Positions 22,226 through 34,935 of a stretch of DNA of 64,000 bases are shown one piece after another. Position 1 is the first letter of the stretch. Each line of letters starts with the position of its first letter. Position numbers and translations under genes: made by a program. The stretch is from the NCBI GenBank assembly GCA_947561585.1, contig CANNZV010000946.1, forward strand, positions 124,001-188,000, written 5' to 3'. The notes beneath the pieces are model-generated. The model ran no database searches and was not told the DNA's origin. It saw only the letters and a program-made list of their open reading frames with translations. Source of the DNA: Caprella mutica. Its lineage: Eukaryota; Arthropoda; Malacostraca; Amphipoda; Caprellidae.

Positions 22226-24059
22226 GATTAAATTTTGGATATACAAATAATGATGCCTATATTGAAAGTTCAGATTTTCAATAAAATTCTAGCTAATTAT
22301 CAAAGTATAGCTATTCTCTAATTACTCTTGTTCGTGACAATTAGATTAGTATGTAAACTACAGCTCTATCACATTTTTCAAAGTTATAATCTACAAATTA
22401 AATATTGCTTATTCCGCAGTTTTAAATTTAAATATTTTTATTACTGACAATATTTTGAAAACTATATCGCAAATCGAAATGTAATGTACACTAAGTTACT
22501 TTGTTTTATAATAAACATATGCTATATCATTATGAATTAATTTTACGAATTGTGTAATTGACGACTCATCGGACCTCAATGACCATATTTCAATCATTAT
22601 TTTTATCGTCATAAGTTGGAATAACAGTTGCATTGATAAATCTATCAGAATGATTTTATAATATGCCCGTAACAAGTAGTCTGTCTATGTACATCATTAA
22701 AAACTAAAATCTTATATAAATCTATATCATAATTATTCTTTATGATGTAATTATATAAACGAAAAATGTATCTATATTTGATTGATTATATTTAAACTAC
22801 TAAGTTCAGTCGAAAATCTATATTTGTATTGAAGAAATTAAAGAATTAAAGAACAATCAGAGAAAATAACATCCAAAATGATTTTTTTGACAGTTTATTA
22901 ATTTCACATTTATGAACAATGAACTTTTCTAATTGTATTGGTTGCAAGTATCATAAAAATGGATAGGATATATGAAGAGCAAATATATAGAATTTGAAAA
23001 TGATAGTAAATTATAAATCGATTATTTGATATCATTTACAAATATTGCCCGCTGTAGTTTACAAATAAGTATACCTGCATCTAGCATACGTACTGATAAT
23101 ATCATAATAATTATTATATGTACATATTGTTCACAGAAGATGATTTTAAATAATCCGAAACATATGACTTCATGGAAAGAAAAATTGAAATATTTTAAAT
23201 AATTCAAATTTTTCAAACATTTTCCTTTTCATTTTTACACTTCATTTATATGAATTAAAAAAATTAAAAAATTAAAGGATTTCATCAAAAATTACCTTTT
23301 GCCAAAATAATGATGTGACGCTTTGCTTAACGAACCAAATACTAGAACCTCTTTCTAAATTAAATTTTATCATATAAATCTAATACACAGCAGAATTTTT
23401 TAACAATGAACCATATGTGGTCAAGGAACATGTTCTTCTATCAGTTTTGGTATGATACTCCGATGTATATTATAATATTAATATTGAATTGAAGAATAAA
23501 GTTAATGGTGTTGGCCACTCTTTGATACAAGGTATAATTTGTTATTCTGCACACTAAATGAAAAAGCGTGAAGAATTGATTAGGTTGGTAGTTAGTTGTA
23601 CTTGTTTTCTTCCTCCAGGAAAGACGGTTGTTTTATAAGGAAAATATTCAAACGTGTTTATTTTAAAAATATCACATGTTCATATAAAACAAAATATGTG
23701 AATTGTTTGCAAATAGGTATGTGCATTAGACCTGCTGAAATCAAAGTGCCTACCATTTGTTTACGTTTGATATATATAAAGTAAAATACAAACGTAAATA
23801 ATAAAATTGTAATATGTTCACATTGATTTAAGACAAACAGAGTTCGAATCGACCGAAGATTATATTTATATATAAGAATATATTATTAAATAAGTTAAAT
23901 TAAATTTGGAATGTGCAACATTAGAATTTCATACAATGGATCTATTTGCTCATCTGATTACTAATTATTAAACTACTTTATTAAATTTGATTAGGCGCCA
24001 AGTCTCTGCTGCCATAATGCACTAATCCCATGTAAGTTAATCATAGATAGTTTGTATAT

Positions 24060-24960
24060 GTGCGTGACGAAATCACCTAGCACTTGCCAATCAACGAACA
24101 GTACCAAATTGTCAGACATTACCCAATCACCGAGCAGTGCCCAATTACCGAACCCTAACCAATCACTGAACAATATCCAATTACCGAGCACTACCCAATT
24201 ACCGAACACTATCCAGTAATACCCAATCATCGAACACTACCCAAGTAACCAAACTTTTTCCAAATTATCCGACTCTACTCAATCACCGGAAATTGGAAAA
24301 AATAACAGTAAGTCATTTTCGAAGAATAATACAAGAAAAAGAAACGGATGACAAAAATCCGATTGATTGAGAAAAATTAAAAGGATAAGAAAACAGATAA
24401 ATAATCAGGATAAATATCAAAATAAAATAATTCGGATAAAAAATCTTAATCCAAGAAAAAAGGATTGTTTTCTAACAACATTGATAACTTCGATTATTAA
24501 TAATTTTATTATTAATTTTGATCATTTTTGACTGATAGCAAAAGTTTTATCTAATTGGACTATTATCTTATAATTAATTTGATCCGAATAGTGTATTTTA
24601 TTACCCATTCAGAAAAGTTGAGCAAGAGTTTATATATGAAATAAAAGTAGAAAATTGAATATATTTTAATACGAAAAAAATCAATTTGAGACACAAAATA
24701 TTGTTTTTATTTTTTATTAAATATCTAAATAAATTCCTAATTTGTTCCCGAATTCATTCCGTTTTTCAAAATAATTTTTCATTTCTTTTTTTATCCGAAT
24801 TTGTTCCACATTTTTTTGGAATTTTTAGGATTTTTTCATTTTTTTTTTTTTCAACCTCGTTTTATTTTCAATTTTATTTTCAGGATTTTTCTCGGATTAA
24901 TGTTTTATCCAATTTTTCTGTGATACAGATTTCTATTATTCGGATTATAATGAAATACTT
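24060..24960. repeat. fold-back segment with ACCGAACACTACCCAATT and TTATCCGGAT arrays
   Basis: 24090-24260 has about nine degenerate 18 bp units like CCAATTACCGAACACTAC. 24300-24480 carries CGGATAA/AAATC units and 24700-24950 carries inverted TTATCCGAATTTGTT units, giving an overall inverted layout. ORFs over the 18 bp units on the minus strand are repeat artefacts. Confidence 0.6.
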
Positions 24961-26582
24961 TTTTTTTAAATAACTTTATTAATTTACAATCAAGATGACT
25001 TTGTTTTAAATTGAACTTGACTTATTTTAGATCGAATTGACTTAATTTTTTGGATTGAAATTGAATATTGGATACTGGAATGCAAGAAGATTTCACGATC
25101 TGTTGAATTACTCAAAAGTGCACATATATTCATCCTTTTTAAATTTTCAAAATTAGTCAAAGATATAATTGTTTTATATATGTTAAAAGTATCTCCATTA
25201 TTCATGTAAAACTATAATATTCTACTACTACATGAAAGAGACATTCTTTTCATTCATAATTCTCAAATAAAAGTGTCTATATGAGTATTCTGTCTAATGC
25301 AGTGTGAACATTAACAACCTTTTCAGGTTTTTTGATGAGATCTACAACTTGTCTTTTCAGGTACCATTTTCTTTTATCCAAAATGACGCCTCTTGATATT
25401 CAGACTCATTCGTATCAAATTTCGAATGATTTTCGGTCCCTTCGAATGTAGAACAATTATTATAGAATTTAATTATGGAAGGAAAAGGATTAGACTGAAA
25501 CACTGGTTCTTAAAATGTGGTGCCTGGCACCCCCTTTGAGTCCTCGATAATTTATAGGGGGTGCCTGGGAATTGGTATTGCTTTTTTATATGTTGCTTGT
25601 AAGTTTGATTCTTGTTGTTAATATCATGCAGAATATACAATATACATTTGCCATTTTCTCACAATTCAGTAACCAAATATACCTAATATAATTATATATT
25701 TTCAATCTATTTCAATGCAATAAAAAGCTCAGGATGTGCCTGAGAAAAGCAAGGGGTGTGCGACAAAAATATTTTAAGACTGAATTAAATGAGGAACATA
25801 GAGCCTCATTTAAGAAAGAATAAGTTGAAGTGAATAAATAAAACTCAATATAATAGAGTTAGATTGCAATTGAGAAAAATTTTGAGTTAAACAAATCAAA
25901 CGATAATTATATTGTAATTTAATTAGTTCTCATAAATGAAATTTCATTTTATCACTTTAATGAATTAAGATATAATATTGTTCTTCAATATATGGAAATA
26001 TTTCAATAAATAACACTATAACACACATACAATAAATACTTTGGATAGTCCAAAATACAATAAGTCATAAATTGATGTAAAATTCGATCATATAAGATAT
26101 ATCCTTATATTTTTTATATTCATCTGATGAATCGAAACTCAAAATATATTGAAACATTATCCAAATTAAAATTATTATCCAATAGTCTTTATAAATTCAT
26201 AAATAAAAACATGAAGAATTAATTGATTTTTTTTGAGAGTTGAAGATCAAATACCACTAAAAGTATTTAATTATAAATTCATCATTTTATAAGAATATTG
26301 ATTAATAAGAATGATCATCCGAATTGAATAATTATATAAATGGAATATACTATGAAGTTTTCAAAAGTTTAGCAACTATAAGTTTCTAACAAAGGTAAAT
26401 ATTAACATTACTTGGAGTAAAACGTATTTTGGTAACTTAACTTTAAGTAAGTAAATAGAACACACCATTAAAGATTACATAGTTTTAAATTTATGTGAGG
26501 AAATATAATATAAATACAGCTACACACAGTTATAATATAAATGAGGAACAAATCTATTTCTATAACAATATTCCAATATTTT

Positions 26583-27005
26583 TTCCATTTGACGACTCCC
26601 AACAAATCTAATTGTTTCTTATGTACTTTAATCCATAGTACTACTTTAATCCATAGAATCCGAAAATCATAACCGTTTTTTAGAGAAACTTATACTTTTT
26701 AGAAATGAGGGTTTGAAGTTATTTATTCCCTATGTATTATGGAAGAATTAAGAACTTTTAAAAAATTCGTTTCCATACTTTTTGGTCAATTTTGGTCAAA
26801 GATAGCCATTATGTATTTGGTTGTATCCAATAGTTTGTTGTACTGCACAATGCACACTTGATGATTGATTAATAACCTGGCAGGGGAGATGGGGGCAGTA
26901 CGCCCCCCCCCCCCCTCTTTACACATCATACATATATTAGTATTGAAGAAATAAATGGAAAATATCAATGAATCTGGAAATATTCGATTTATGTTAAATT
27001 CCGAA
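26583..27005. repeat. dispersed repeat family R1, copy 2
   Basis: See 240-665. Includes a C-run near 26903-26916. Confidence 0.65.
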
Positions 27006-27290
27006 TAATGTTGGTTTACGCTTATGATGCGATTGCAAAGAGGTTGAGTTTGTACAGAGAGAGAAACAAATAAATGATGTATGAAAATAATTGTGTTTTG
27101 TAACATTTATTTCGATATAATCTGAGGAAATGTACCAGTTTTAAATTTAGAAATAATATAAAACGAAAAAATAAAATAATTCTATTAAATGATTTTCTTT
27201 TGTCAATGAATTTTAATATTACAAAAGGAGACATTATAATTTACTGATGTGAAGTTTCAACTGATTGACATTGATCAGATGAAAACTTAT

Positions 27291-29634
27291 TTAAATGTAA
27301 GCGCGACATACAGAGGGTTTTAGCAAGTTACAACCGGTATCACCCACTTTATAACCTAAATAAGATATTACCCTAGCGCAACGATCAGTCAGTGAACCAG
27401 GATTGTTTGGAGACCAGTCCCCACTTGCAAAAGTTCCAGGATCACGACCAAAGAACATCCAACTCCAAATGCCTTGGACATCTTTGGTCAAACCGACCCA
27501 GACTTCATCCACTGCAGTGTGGAGAACATGTTTTGATTATTATCAATGCAATAGTTATAGAAATTCTTAAAATAGGCTACAAGAATGAATTTGTTTGCTG
27601 TTATTTGCTTCAAATAAATGCTTGAAATATTAAAGAAGTTATTTATTTACATGTGGAGACATTTTATAAATGATTTAGTGTGGGAAAAATATTTCAAGAT
27701 AGACCAATTAAATTTTTGGTAGATGAAAACGAATAAATATATATAATATTAGAAAAATCTTCTATAATAATCAATTAACCATACGGAATTTTTGAAGAAG
27801 CGAAACTGCAAACTCATTGAATTTTCATATTAACTTTAACATTCATTATTTCCATTTATTCGTTAATACAAATATTAATTCATCTAAAAATATTCCTAAA
27901 CTATGAAAAGGTGAATAAGAAGACTACCTTATTTACCTCACAATCAATTAAGATGGATAATTAAGGCTAACTTAGTTACAATAATGTATTTTAGGCTACA
28001 CACAAAGGTTGTGCAATTTATTGTTAATTTTACAATTCAGTTAGCTTAACTGCCACTAAGTCATTTTCTATGATAAAGCTTTGAAACCAATTAACCCTTT
28101 TCACTCATTCCTTTATTTCTTGGAAAAAAAAAAATTTGAAACCAATTTTCATTACAATATGTAATTTAAAATGTTCGGATTGTTTTGCAATACTATTCGA
28201 CATTCTAAGCAAACAAAATTGAGTTAACTTTGATAAACGCGCTACCAACCCCAGCGGAACATAGAGATTACCGCGACATGTAATTAGCGCACGACATCTC
28301 TGCCGCGATTTTAGGAAGCTCAATAAAGTGAAACTAACTACGTATTATACTCAGAGAACCAATTGTCCGTTACTATGGATAAAGATTACAATTTTCCATA
28401 TCACATAATATGGAAAATTCTTTATTTCGACTAATAGGAGTAAAAAAATATTTTTACTAATTCAGATAATGCCTACCTACATTTAAGTTTAATCCTAACC
28501 CATTAAATCAGAGGCAATATATATCGACCATTGCTCAGTAACGATAATTTGCCATTTTCATAACTCAAAAATACCCGTAGAAGGTTATCTAATTATCTTT
28601 ACCCAAAACGATGTAGAAATAGACTCACGTATTCCATTATTATCCATGTAACTTTGAAACACCTGTAAATCAGCAACTGTCTCAAAAGAAGCCATGTCTG
28701 CACCCAATGATCTACAATTTTCCCTAGCAGTACACCAAGTTGTTTGTGCGGTAACGAAGAGTAGGCAAATTCCACTCACATCTAAAAATCCAGCTGATGT
28801 ATCACAAGTCGTGAGAGGAGGAGCTAGAACTAATGTTAGGAAATAACGAAAATTTTACAAGACTCAATATTAGAAAAAAAATTTTGATATCGATTTGTTC
28901 AGTTTCTATTATTAGATAGAGAAGAAGAATATATCTTCATTCACATTATTTAGAACTGTACATTGTGCAAACAATGTACTGTTCTAAATCTTTACAAATA
29001 ATTTTGTCATGCATATTATTAGTAGATTCTTGATAATATGTGTTAGTAAAAATCACCTTGTAGCTCATATCCGTATTCAGTGCAATTATTGTACAGATCA
29101 TCTGGGCAGAAATCTTCCGATATCAGTTCTCCTAGAGCAGCTATCTTTCCTGGTTCGAAACAACCTGATGAAAATGAGAAATTGGTAAATATTTGTAAAT
29201 TTTCGAATACGATAAATCAATTATAATTATTAATGTCTTCATCACACAGTATTCAATTCAATAGTCATGCGGTAGTATTTCTTGAGTGTACATAGAAAGA
29301 ATTCACCTGTAACATCTCTCCGAACTTTACATTCGCTGTGGTCCAAATTGCCACTCTTATTCACATACCCATAACCAAGAGATTCAATGTCCCACAAAGT
29401 ACAAACTCCTTCATTAGATGAAGAAAAACAGGCGAGGTAAACCCAATCCAAAGAGGTAGCTAGCCCAATGCAGTGAATCAAGTTGGTAACTGCAAATTCT
29501 TCTTTGGTAACATTCGTGGCTGATTCTAAAGTTGAGAAGATAACTTCTGCTGAGATCCATTCCTGTTCAGTTATTGATTTAACAGTAGCTATGACTACTG
29601 ATAGCAATAATACTGCAACTGTGTTCATCATCAT
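27291..29634 (-). CDS. lectin-like gene C (mosaic copy)
   Basis: Exons on the minus strand: 29634-29307 (328 nt), 29164-29057 (108), 28829-28629 (201), 27511-27291 (221 with TAA stop), phase 1 throughout, 285 residues. Signal peptide at residues 1-20; N-terminal cysteine region with HCIGLATSLDWVYLACF and GCFEPGK; lectin-like domain with GICLLFV, TWCTARENCRSLGADMASFET, WVGLTKDVQGIWSWMFFG, NPG in the loop where EPN/QPD is expected, and closing CNLLKPSVCRAYI. Three in-frame ATGs open the ORF; the first is given. The first 85-90 codons match gene B, the rest matches gene D, so the copy is a recombinant. Intron 3 is only 1117 nt. Confidence 0.85.
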
Positions 29635-29906
29635 TTAGCTGCAATTAGACGATATAGTTTTTTTATTTTAAAATATTATTTTTGTATGCATTTTAACTTG
29701 CTATCAAATTTTTAACCCGATTCACAAGACTTAATTCTGAATTTAAAAGTATAATTGAACCGAATTTTTTTATGATGCAAAATACACCAATAAAATTAAT
29801 ACATACTAAATTTCAAATCATCATTTTAAATGAAAAGAAAGATATATAATAAGTATTTTATTATATCACTCTCTTGTTTAAGTTATAGATAGGGATGGAA
29901 GGCGGG

Positions 29907-29931
29907 GATGTGCGGAATACAACACTACTGA
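29907..29931 (-). promoter_or_regulatory. shared promoter box, gene C copy
   Basis: GATGTGCGGAATACAACACT followed by ACTGA (minus-strand TCAGT), 273 bp before the ATG. A TATATCC string lies about 20-25 bp upstream on the minus strand, as in gene B. Confidence 0.55.
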
Positions 29932-31699
29932 GAGTAAATTATGGATATAGAAATAATGATGCCTACCTATATTGATAGTCCATATTTACAATAACATTCT
30001 GGTTAATTATCAAAGTATAGCTATTTTTTAATTACTCTTGTTCGTGACAATTAGCTTTAACACTTTTTTCAAAGTTATAATCTACAAATTAAATATTGCT
30101 TATTCCGTAGTTTTATATTTAAATGTTTTTATTACTGACAATATTTTGAAGAACTATATCGCAAATCGAAATGTAATGTACAGTAAGTTACTTTGTTTTA
30201 TGATAAACATATGCTATATCATTATGAATTAATTTTACGAATTGTGTAATTGACGACTCATCGGACCTCAATGACCATATTTCAATCATTATTTTTATCG
30301 TCATAAGTTGGAATAACAGTTGCATTGATAAATCTATCAGATTGATTTCATAATATGCCCATAACAAGAAGTTTGTCTATGTACATCATTAAAAACTAAA
30401 ATTTTATATAAATTTATATCATAATAATTCTTTATGATGTAATTATATAAACGAAACATGTATTTATATTTGATCGATTATATTTATATTACTAAGTTCA
30501 GTCGAAAATCTATATTTGTATTCAAGAAATTAAAGAATTAAAGAACAATCAGAGAAAATAACATCCGAAATGATTCTTTTGACAGTTTATTAATTTCACT
30601 TTTATGAACAATAAACTTTTCTAATTGTATTGGTTGCAAGTATCATAAAAAATGGATAGGATATATAAAGAGCAAATATATAGAATTTGAAAATGATAGT
30701 AAATTATAAATCAATTATTTGATATCATTTACAAATATTGCCCGCTGTAGTTTGCAAATATACCTGCATCTAGCATACGTACTGATAATATCATAATAAT
30801 TATTGTATGTACATATTGTTCACAGAAGATGATTTTAAATAATCCGAAACATATAACTTCATAGAAAGAAAAAATGAAATATTTTAAATAATTCAAATTT
30901 TTCAATTGTTCTCCTTTTTATTTTTACACTTCATTTATACGAATTAAAAAATTAAAGGATTTCATCAAAAATTACCTTTTGCCAAAATAATGATGTGACG
31001 CTTTGCTAACGAACCAAATACTAGAACCTCCTCCTAAATTAACTTTTATCATATAAATCTAACACTCAGCAGAATTTTTTAACAATGAACCATAGGAGGC
31101 CAAGGAATATGTTCTTCTATCAGTTTTGGTAAGATACTCCAATGTATATTATAATATTAATATTGAATTGAAGAATAAAGTTAATGGTGCTGGCCACTCT
31201 TTGATACAAGGTATAATTATTTGTTATTCTTCAGACTTAATGACAGAGCGTGAAGAATTGATCAGGTTGGTAGTTAGTTGTACTTCTTTTCATTCTCCAG
31301 GAAAGACGGTTGTCACATGTTCAAATTAAACACAATATGTAAATTGTTTGCAAATAGGTATGTGCATTAGACCTGCTGAAATCAAAGTGCCTACCATTTG
31401 TTCACGTTTGATATATATGTAAAGTAAAATGCAAACGTAAATAATAAAATTGTAATATGTTCACATTGATTTAAGACAAACAGAGTTCGAATCGAACGAA
31501 GATTGTATTAATATATAAGAATATATTATTAAATAAGTTAAATTAAATTTGGAATGTGCAACATTAGAATTTCATACAATGTATCTATTTGCTCATCTGA
31601 TTACTAATTATTAAACTACTTTATTAAATTTGATTAGGCGCCAAGTCTCTACTGCCATAATGCACTAATCCCATGTAAGTTAATCAAAGATAGTTTGTA

Positions 31700-32610
31700 T
31701 ATGTGCGTGACGAAATCACCTAGCACTTGCCAATCAACGAACAGTACCAAATTGTCAGACATTACCCAATCACCGAGCAGTGCCCAATTACCGAACTCTA
31801 ACCAATCACTGAACAATATCCAATTACCGAACACTACCCAATTACCAAACACTATCCAGTAATACCCAATCATCGAACACTACCCAAGTAACCGAACTTT
31901 TTCCAAATCATCCGAGTCTACTCAATCACCGGAAATTGGAAAAAATAACAGTAAGTCATTTTCGAAGAATAATACAAGAAAAAGAAACGGATGACAAAAA
32001 TCCGATTAATTGAGAAAAATTAAAAGGATAAGAAAACAGATAAATAATCAAGATAAATATCCAAATAAAATATTTCGGAAAAAAATCTTAATCCAAGAAA
32101 AAAGGATTGTTTTCTAACAACATTGATAACTTCGATTAATAATAATTTTATTATTAATTTTGATCATTTAATAAAGGCCGTCATTTTTGACTGATAGCAA
32201 AAGTTTTATCTAATTGGACTATTATCTTATAATTAATTTGATCCGAATAGTGTATTTTATTACCCATTCAGAAAAGTTGAGCAAGAGTTTATATATGAAA
32301 TAAAAGTAGAAAATTGAATATATTTTAATACGAAAAAAATCAATTTGAGACACAGAATATTGTTTTACTTTTTATTAAATATTTAAATAAATTCCTAATT
32401 TGTTCCCGAATTCATTCCGTTTTTCAGAATAATTTTTCATTTCTTTTTTTATCCGAATTTGTTCCACATTTTTTTGGAATTTTTCGGATTTTTTCATTTA
32501 ACTTCGTTTTATTTTCAATTTTATTTTCAGGATTTTTCTCGGATTAATGTGTTATCCAATTTTTCTGTGATACGGATTTCTATTATTCGGATTATAATGA
32601 AATACTTTTT
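31700..32610. repeat. fold-back array segment, second copy
   Basis: Paralogue of 24060-24960 within duplication block 2; unit number and order are conserved, so the array predates the duplication. Confidence 0.6.
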
Positions 32611-34199
32611 TTAAAAATAACTTTATTAATTTACAATCAAGATGACTTTGTTTTAAATTGAACTTGACTTATTTTAGATCGAATTGACTTAATTTTTTGG
32701 ATTGAAATTGAATATTGGATACTGGAATGCAAGAAGATTTCACGATCTGTTGAATTACTCAAAAGTGCATATATATTCATACTTTTTAAATTTTCTAAAT
32801 TATTCTAAGATATTATTTTTTTATATACGTTAAAAGTATCTCCATTATTCATGTAAAACTATAATATTCTACTACTACATGAAAGAGACATTCTTTTCAT
32901 TCATAATTCTCAAGTAAAAGTTTCTATATGAGTATTCAGTCTAATGCAGTATGAACATTAACAACCTTTTCGGGATTTAGATGAGATCTACAACTTGTCT
33001 TTTCAAGTACCTTTTTCTTTCATTCAAAATGACGCCTCTTGATATTCGGACTCATTCGTATCAAATTTCGAATGATTTGCGGTCCCTTCGAATGTAGAAC
33101 AATTATTATAGAATTTAATTATGGAAGGAAAAGGATTAGACTGAAACACTGGTTCTTAAAATGTGGTGCCTGGCACCCCCTTTGAGTCCTGTATAATTTA
33201 TAGGGGGTGCCTGGGAATTGGTATTGCTTTTTTATATGTTGCTTGTAAGTTTAATTCTGGTTGTTAATATCATGCAGAATATACATGAAATACACTTGCC
33301 ATTTTCTCACAATTCAGTAATCAAATATACCTAATATAATTATATATTTTCAATCTATTTCAATGCAATAAAAAGCTCAGGGTGTGCCTGAGAAAAGCGA
33401 GGGGTGTGCGACAAAAATATTCTAAGACTGAATTAAATGAGGAACATAGAGCGTCATTTAAGAAAGAATAAGTTGAAGTGAATAAATAAAACTCAATATA
33501 ATAGAGTTAGATTGCAATTGGGAAAAAATTTGAGTTAAACAAATCAAACGATAATTATATTGTAATTTTATTAGTTCTCATACATGAAATTTCATTTTAT
33601 CACTTTAATGAATTAAGATATAATATTGTTCTTCAATATATGGAAATATTTCAATAAATAACACTATAACACACATACAATAAATACTTTGGATAGTCCA
33701 AAATATAATAAGTCATAAATTGATGTAAAATTCGATCATATAAGATATATCCTTACATTTTTTATATTTATCCGATGAATCGAAACTCAAAATAAATTCA
33801 AACATTATCCAAATTAAAATTATTATCCAATAGTCTTCATAAATTCATAAATAAAAACATGAAGAATTAATTGATTTTTTTGAGAGTTGAAGATCAAATA
33901 CCACTAAAAGTATTTAATTATAAATTCATTATTTTATAAGAATATTAATTAATAAGAATGATCATCTGAATTGAATAATTATATAAATGGAATATACTAT
34001 GAAGTTTTCAAAAGTTTAGCAACTATAAGTTTCTAACAAAGGTAAATATTAACATTATTTGGAGGAAAACGTATTTTGGTAGCTTATACTTTAAGTAAAT
34101 AGAACACACCAGTGAAGATTACATAGTTTTAAATTTATGTGAGGAAATATAATATAAATACAGCTACACACAGTTATAATATAAATGAGGAACAAATCT

Positions 34200-34645
34200 A
34201 TTTCTATAACAATATTCCAATATTTTTTCCATTTGACGACTCCCAACAAATCTAATTGTTTCTTATGTACTTTAATCCATAGTACTACTTTAATCCATAG
34301 AATCCGAAAATCATAACCGTTTTTTAGAGAAACTTATACTTTTTAGAAATGAGGGTTTGAAGTTATTTATTCCCTATGTATTATGGAAGAATTAAGAACT
34401 TTTAAAAAATTCGTTTCCATACTTTTTGGTCAATTTTGGTCAAAGATAGCCATTATGTATTTGGTTGTATCCAATAGTTTGTTGTACTGCACAATGCACA
34501 CTTGATGATTGATTAATAACCTGGCAGGGGAGATGGGGGCGTTACGCCCCCCCCCCCTCTTTACCCATCAAACATATATTAGTATTGAAGAAATAAATGG
34601 AAAATATCACTGAATCTGGAAATATTCGATTTATTTTAAATTCCG
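34200..34645. repeat. dispersed repeat family R1, copy 3
   Basis: Paralogue of 26583-27005 in duplication block 2. Confidence 0.65.
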
Positions 34646-34935
34646 AATAATGTTGGTTTACGCTTATGATGCGATTGCAAAGAGGTTGAGTTTGTACGTA
34701 GTACATAGAGAGAGAAACAAACAAATTATGTATGAAAATAATTGTGTTTTGTAACATTTATTTCGATGTAATCTGAGGAAATGTTCCAGTTTTAAATTTA
34801 GAAATAATATAAAACGAAAAATTAATAATAATAATAATTTTCTTTTGTCAATGAATTTTAATATTACAAAAGGAGACATTATAATTTACTGATGTGAAGT
34901 TTCAACTGATTGACAATGATCAGATGAAAACTTAT

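Larger units (their letters stand above)
22130..29330. repeat. tandem segmental duplication, block 1
   Basis: Collinear with block 2 (29640-40700): for example 22201 with 29907, 24001 with 31646, 26583 with 34200, exon 4 of gene C (27291) with exon 4 of gene D (34936), and 28600 with 36250. By eye identity is high throughout with small indels. The junction between the blocks falls inside exon 1 of gene C. The intergenic part carries the terminal-array segment at 24060-24960 and repeat R1 but no further gene. Confidence 0.85.

Noticed and set aside
23991..24230. 79-codon ORF of xFGNWV-type repeats and its copy at 31649-31873
   Set aside because: Produced by an 18 bp tandem repeat, which is open by construction.
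27291..27512. Exon 4 of gene C as a separate small gene starting at its MDEVW codon
   Set aside because: The first codon is GTG and a CAG splice acceptor sits there; phase and homology join it to exon 3.
28105..28323. 72-codon minus-strand ORF (MSFLKSRQRCRAL...) with a matching ORF at 35777-35968
   Set aside because: It is in intron 3 of the lectin genes. The two copies exist because of the segmental duplication, and the differences seen alter amino acids, so there is no sign of purifying selection.
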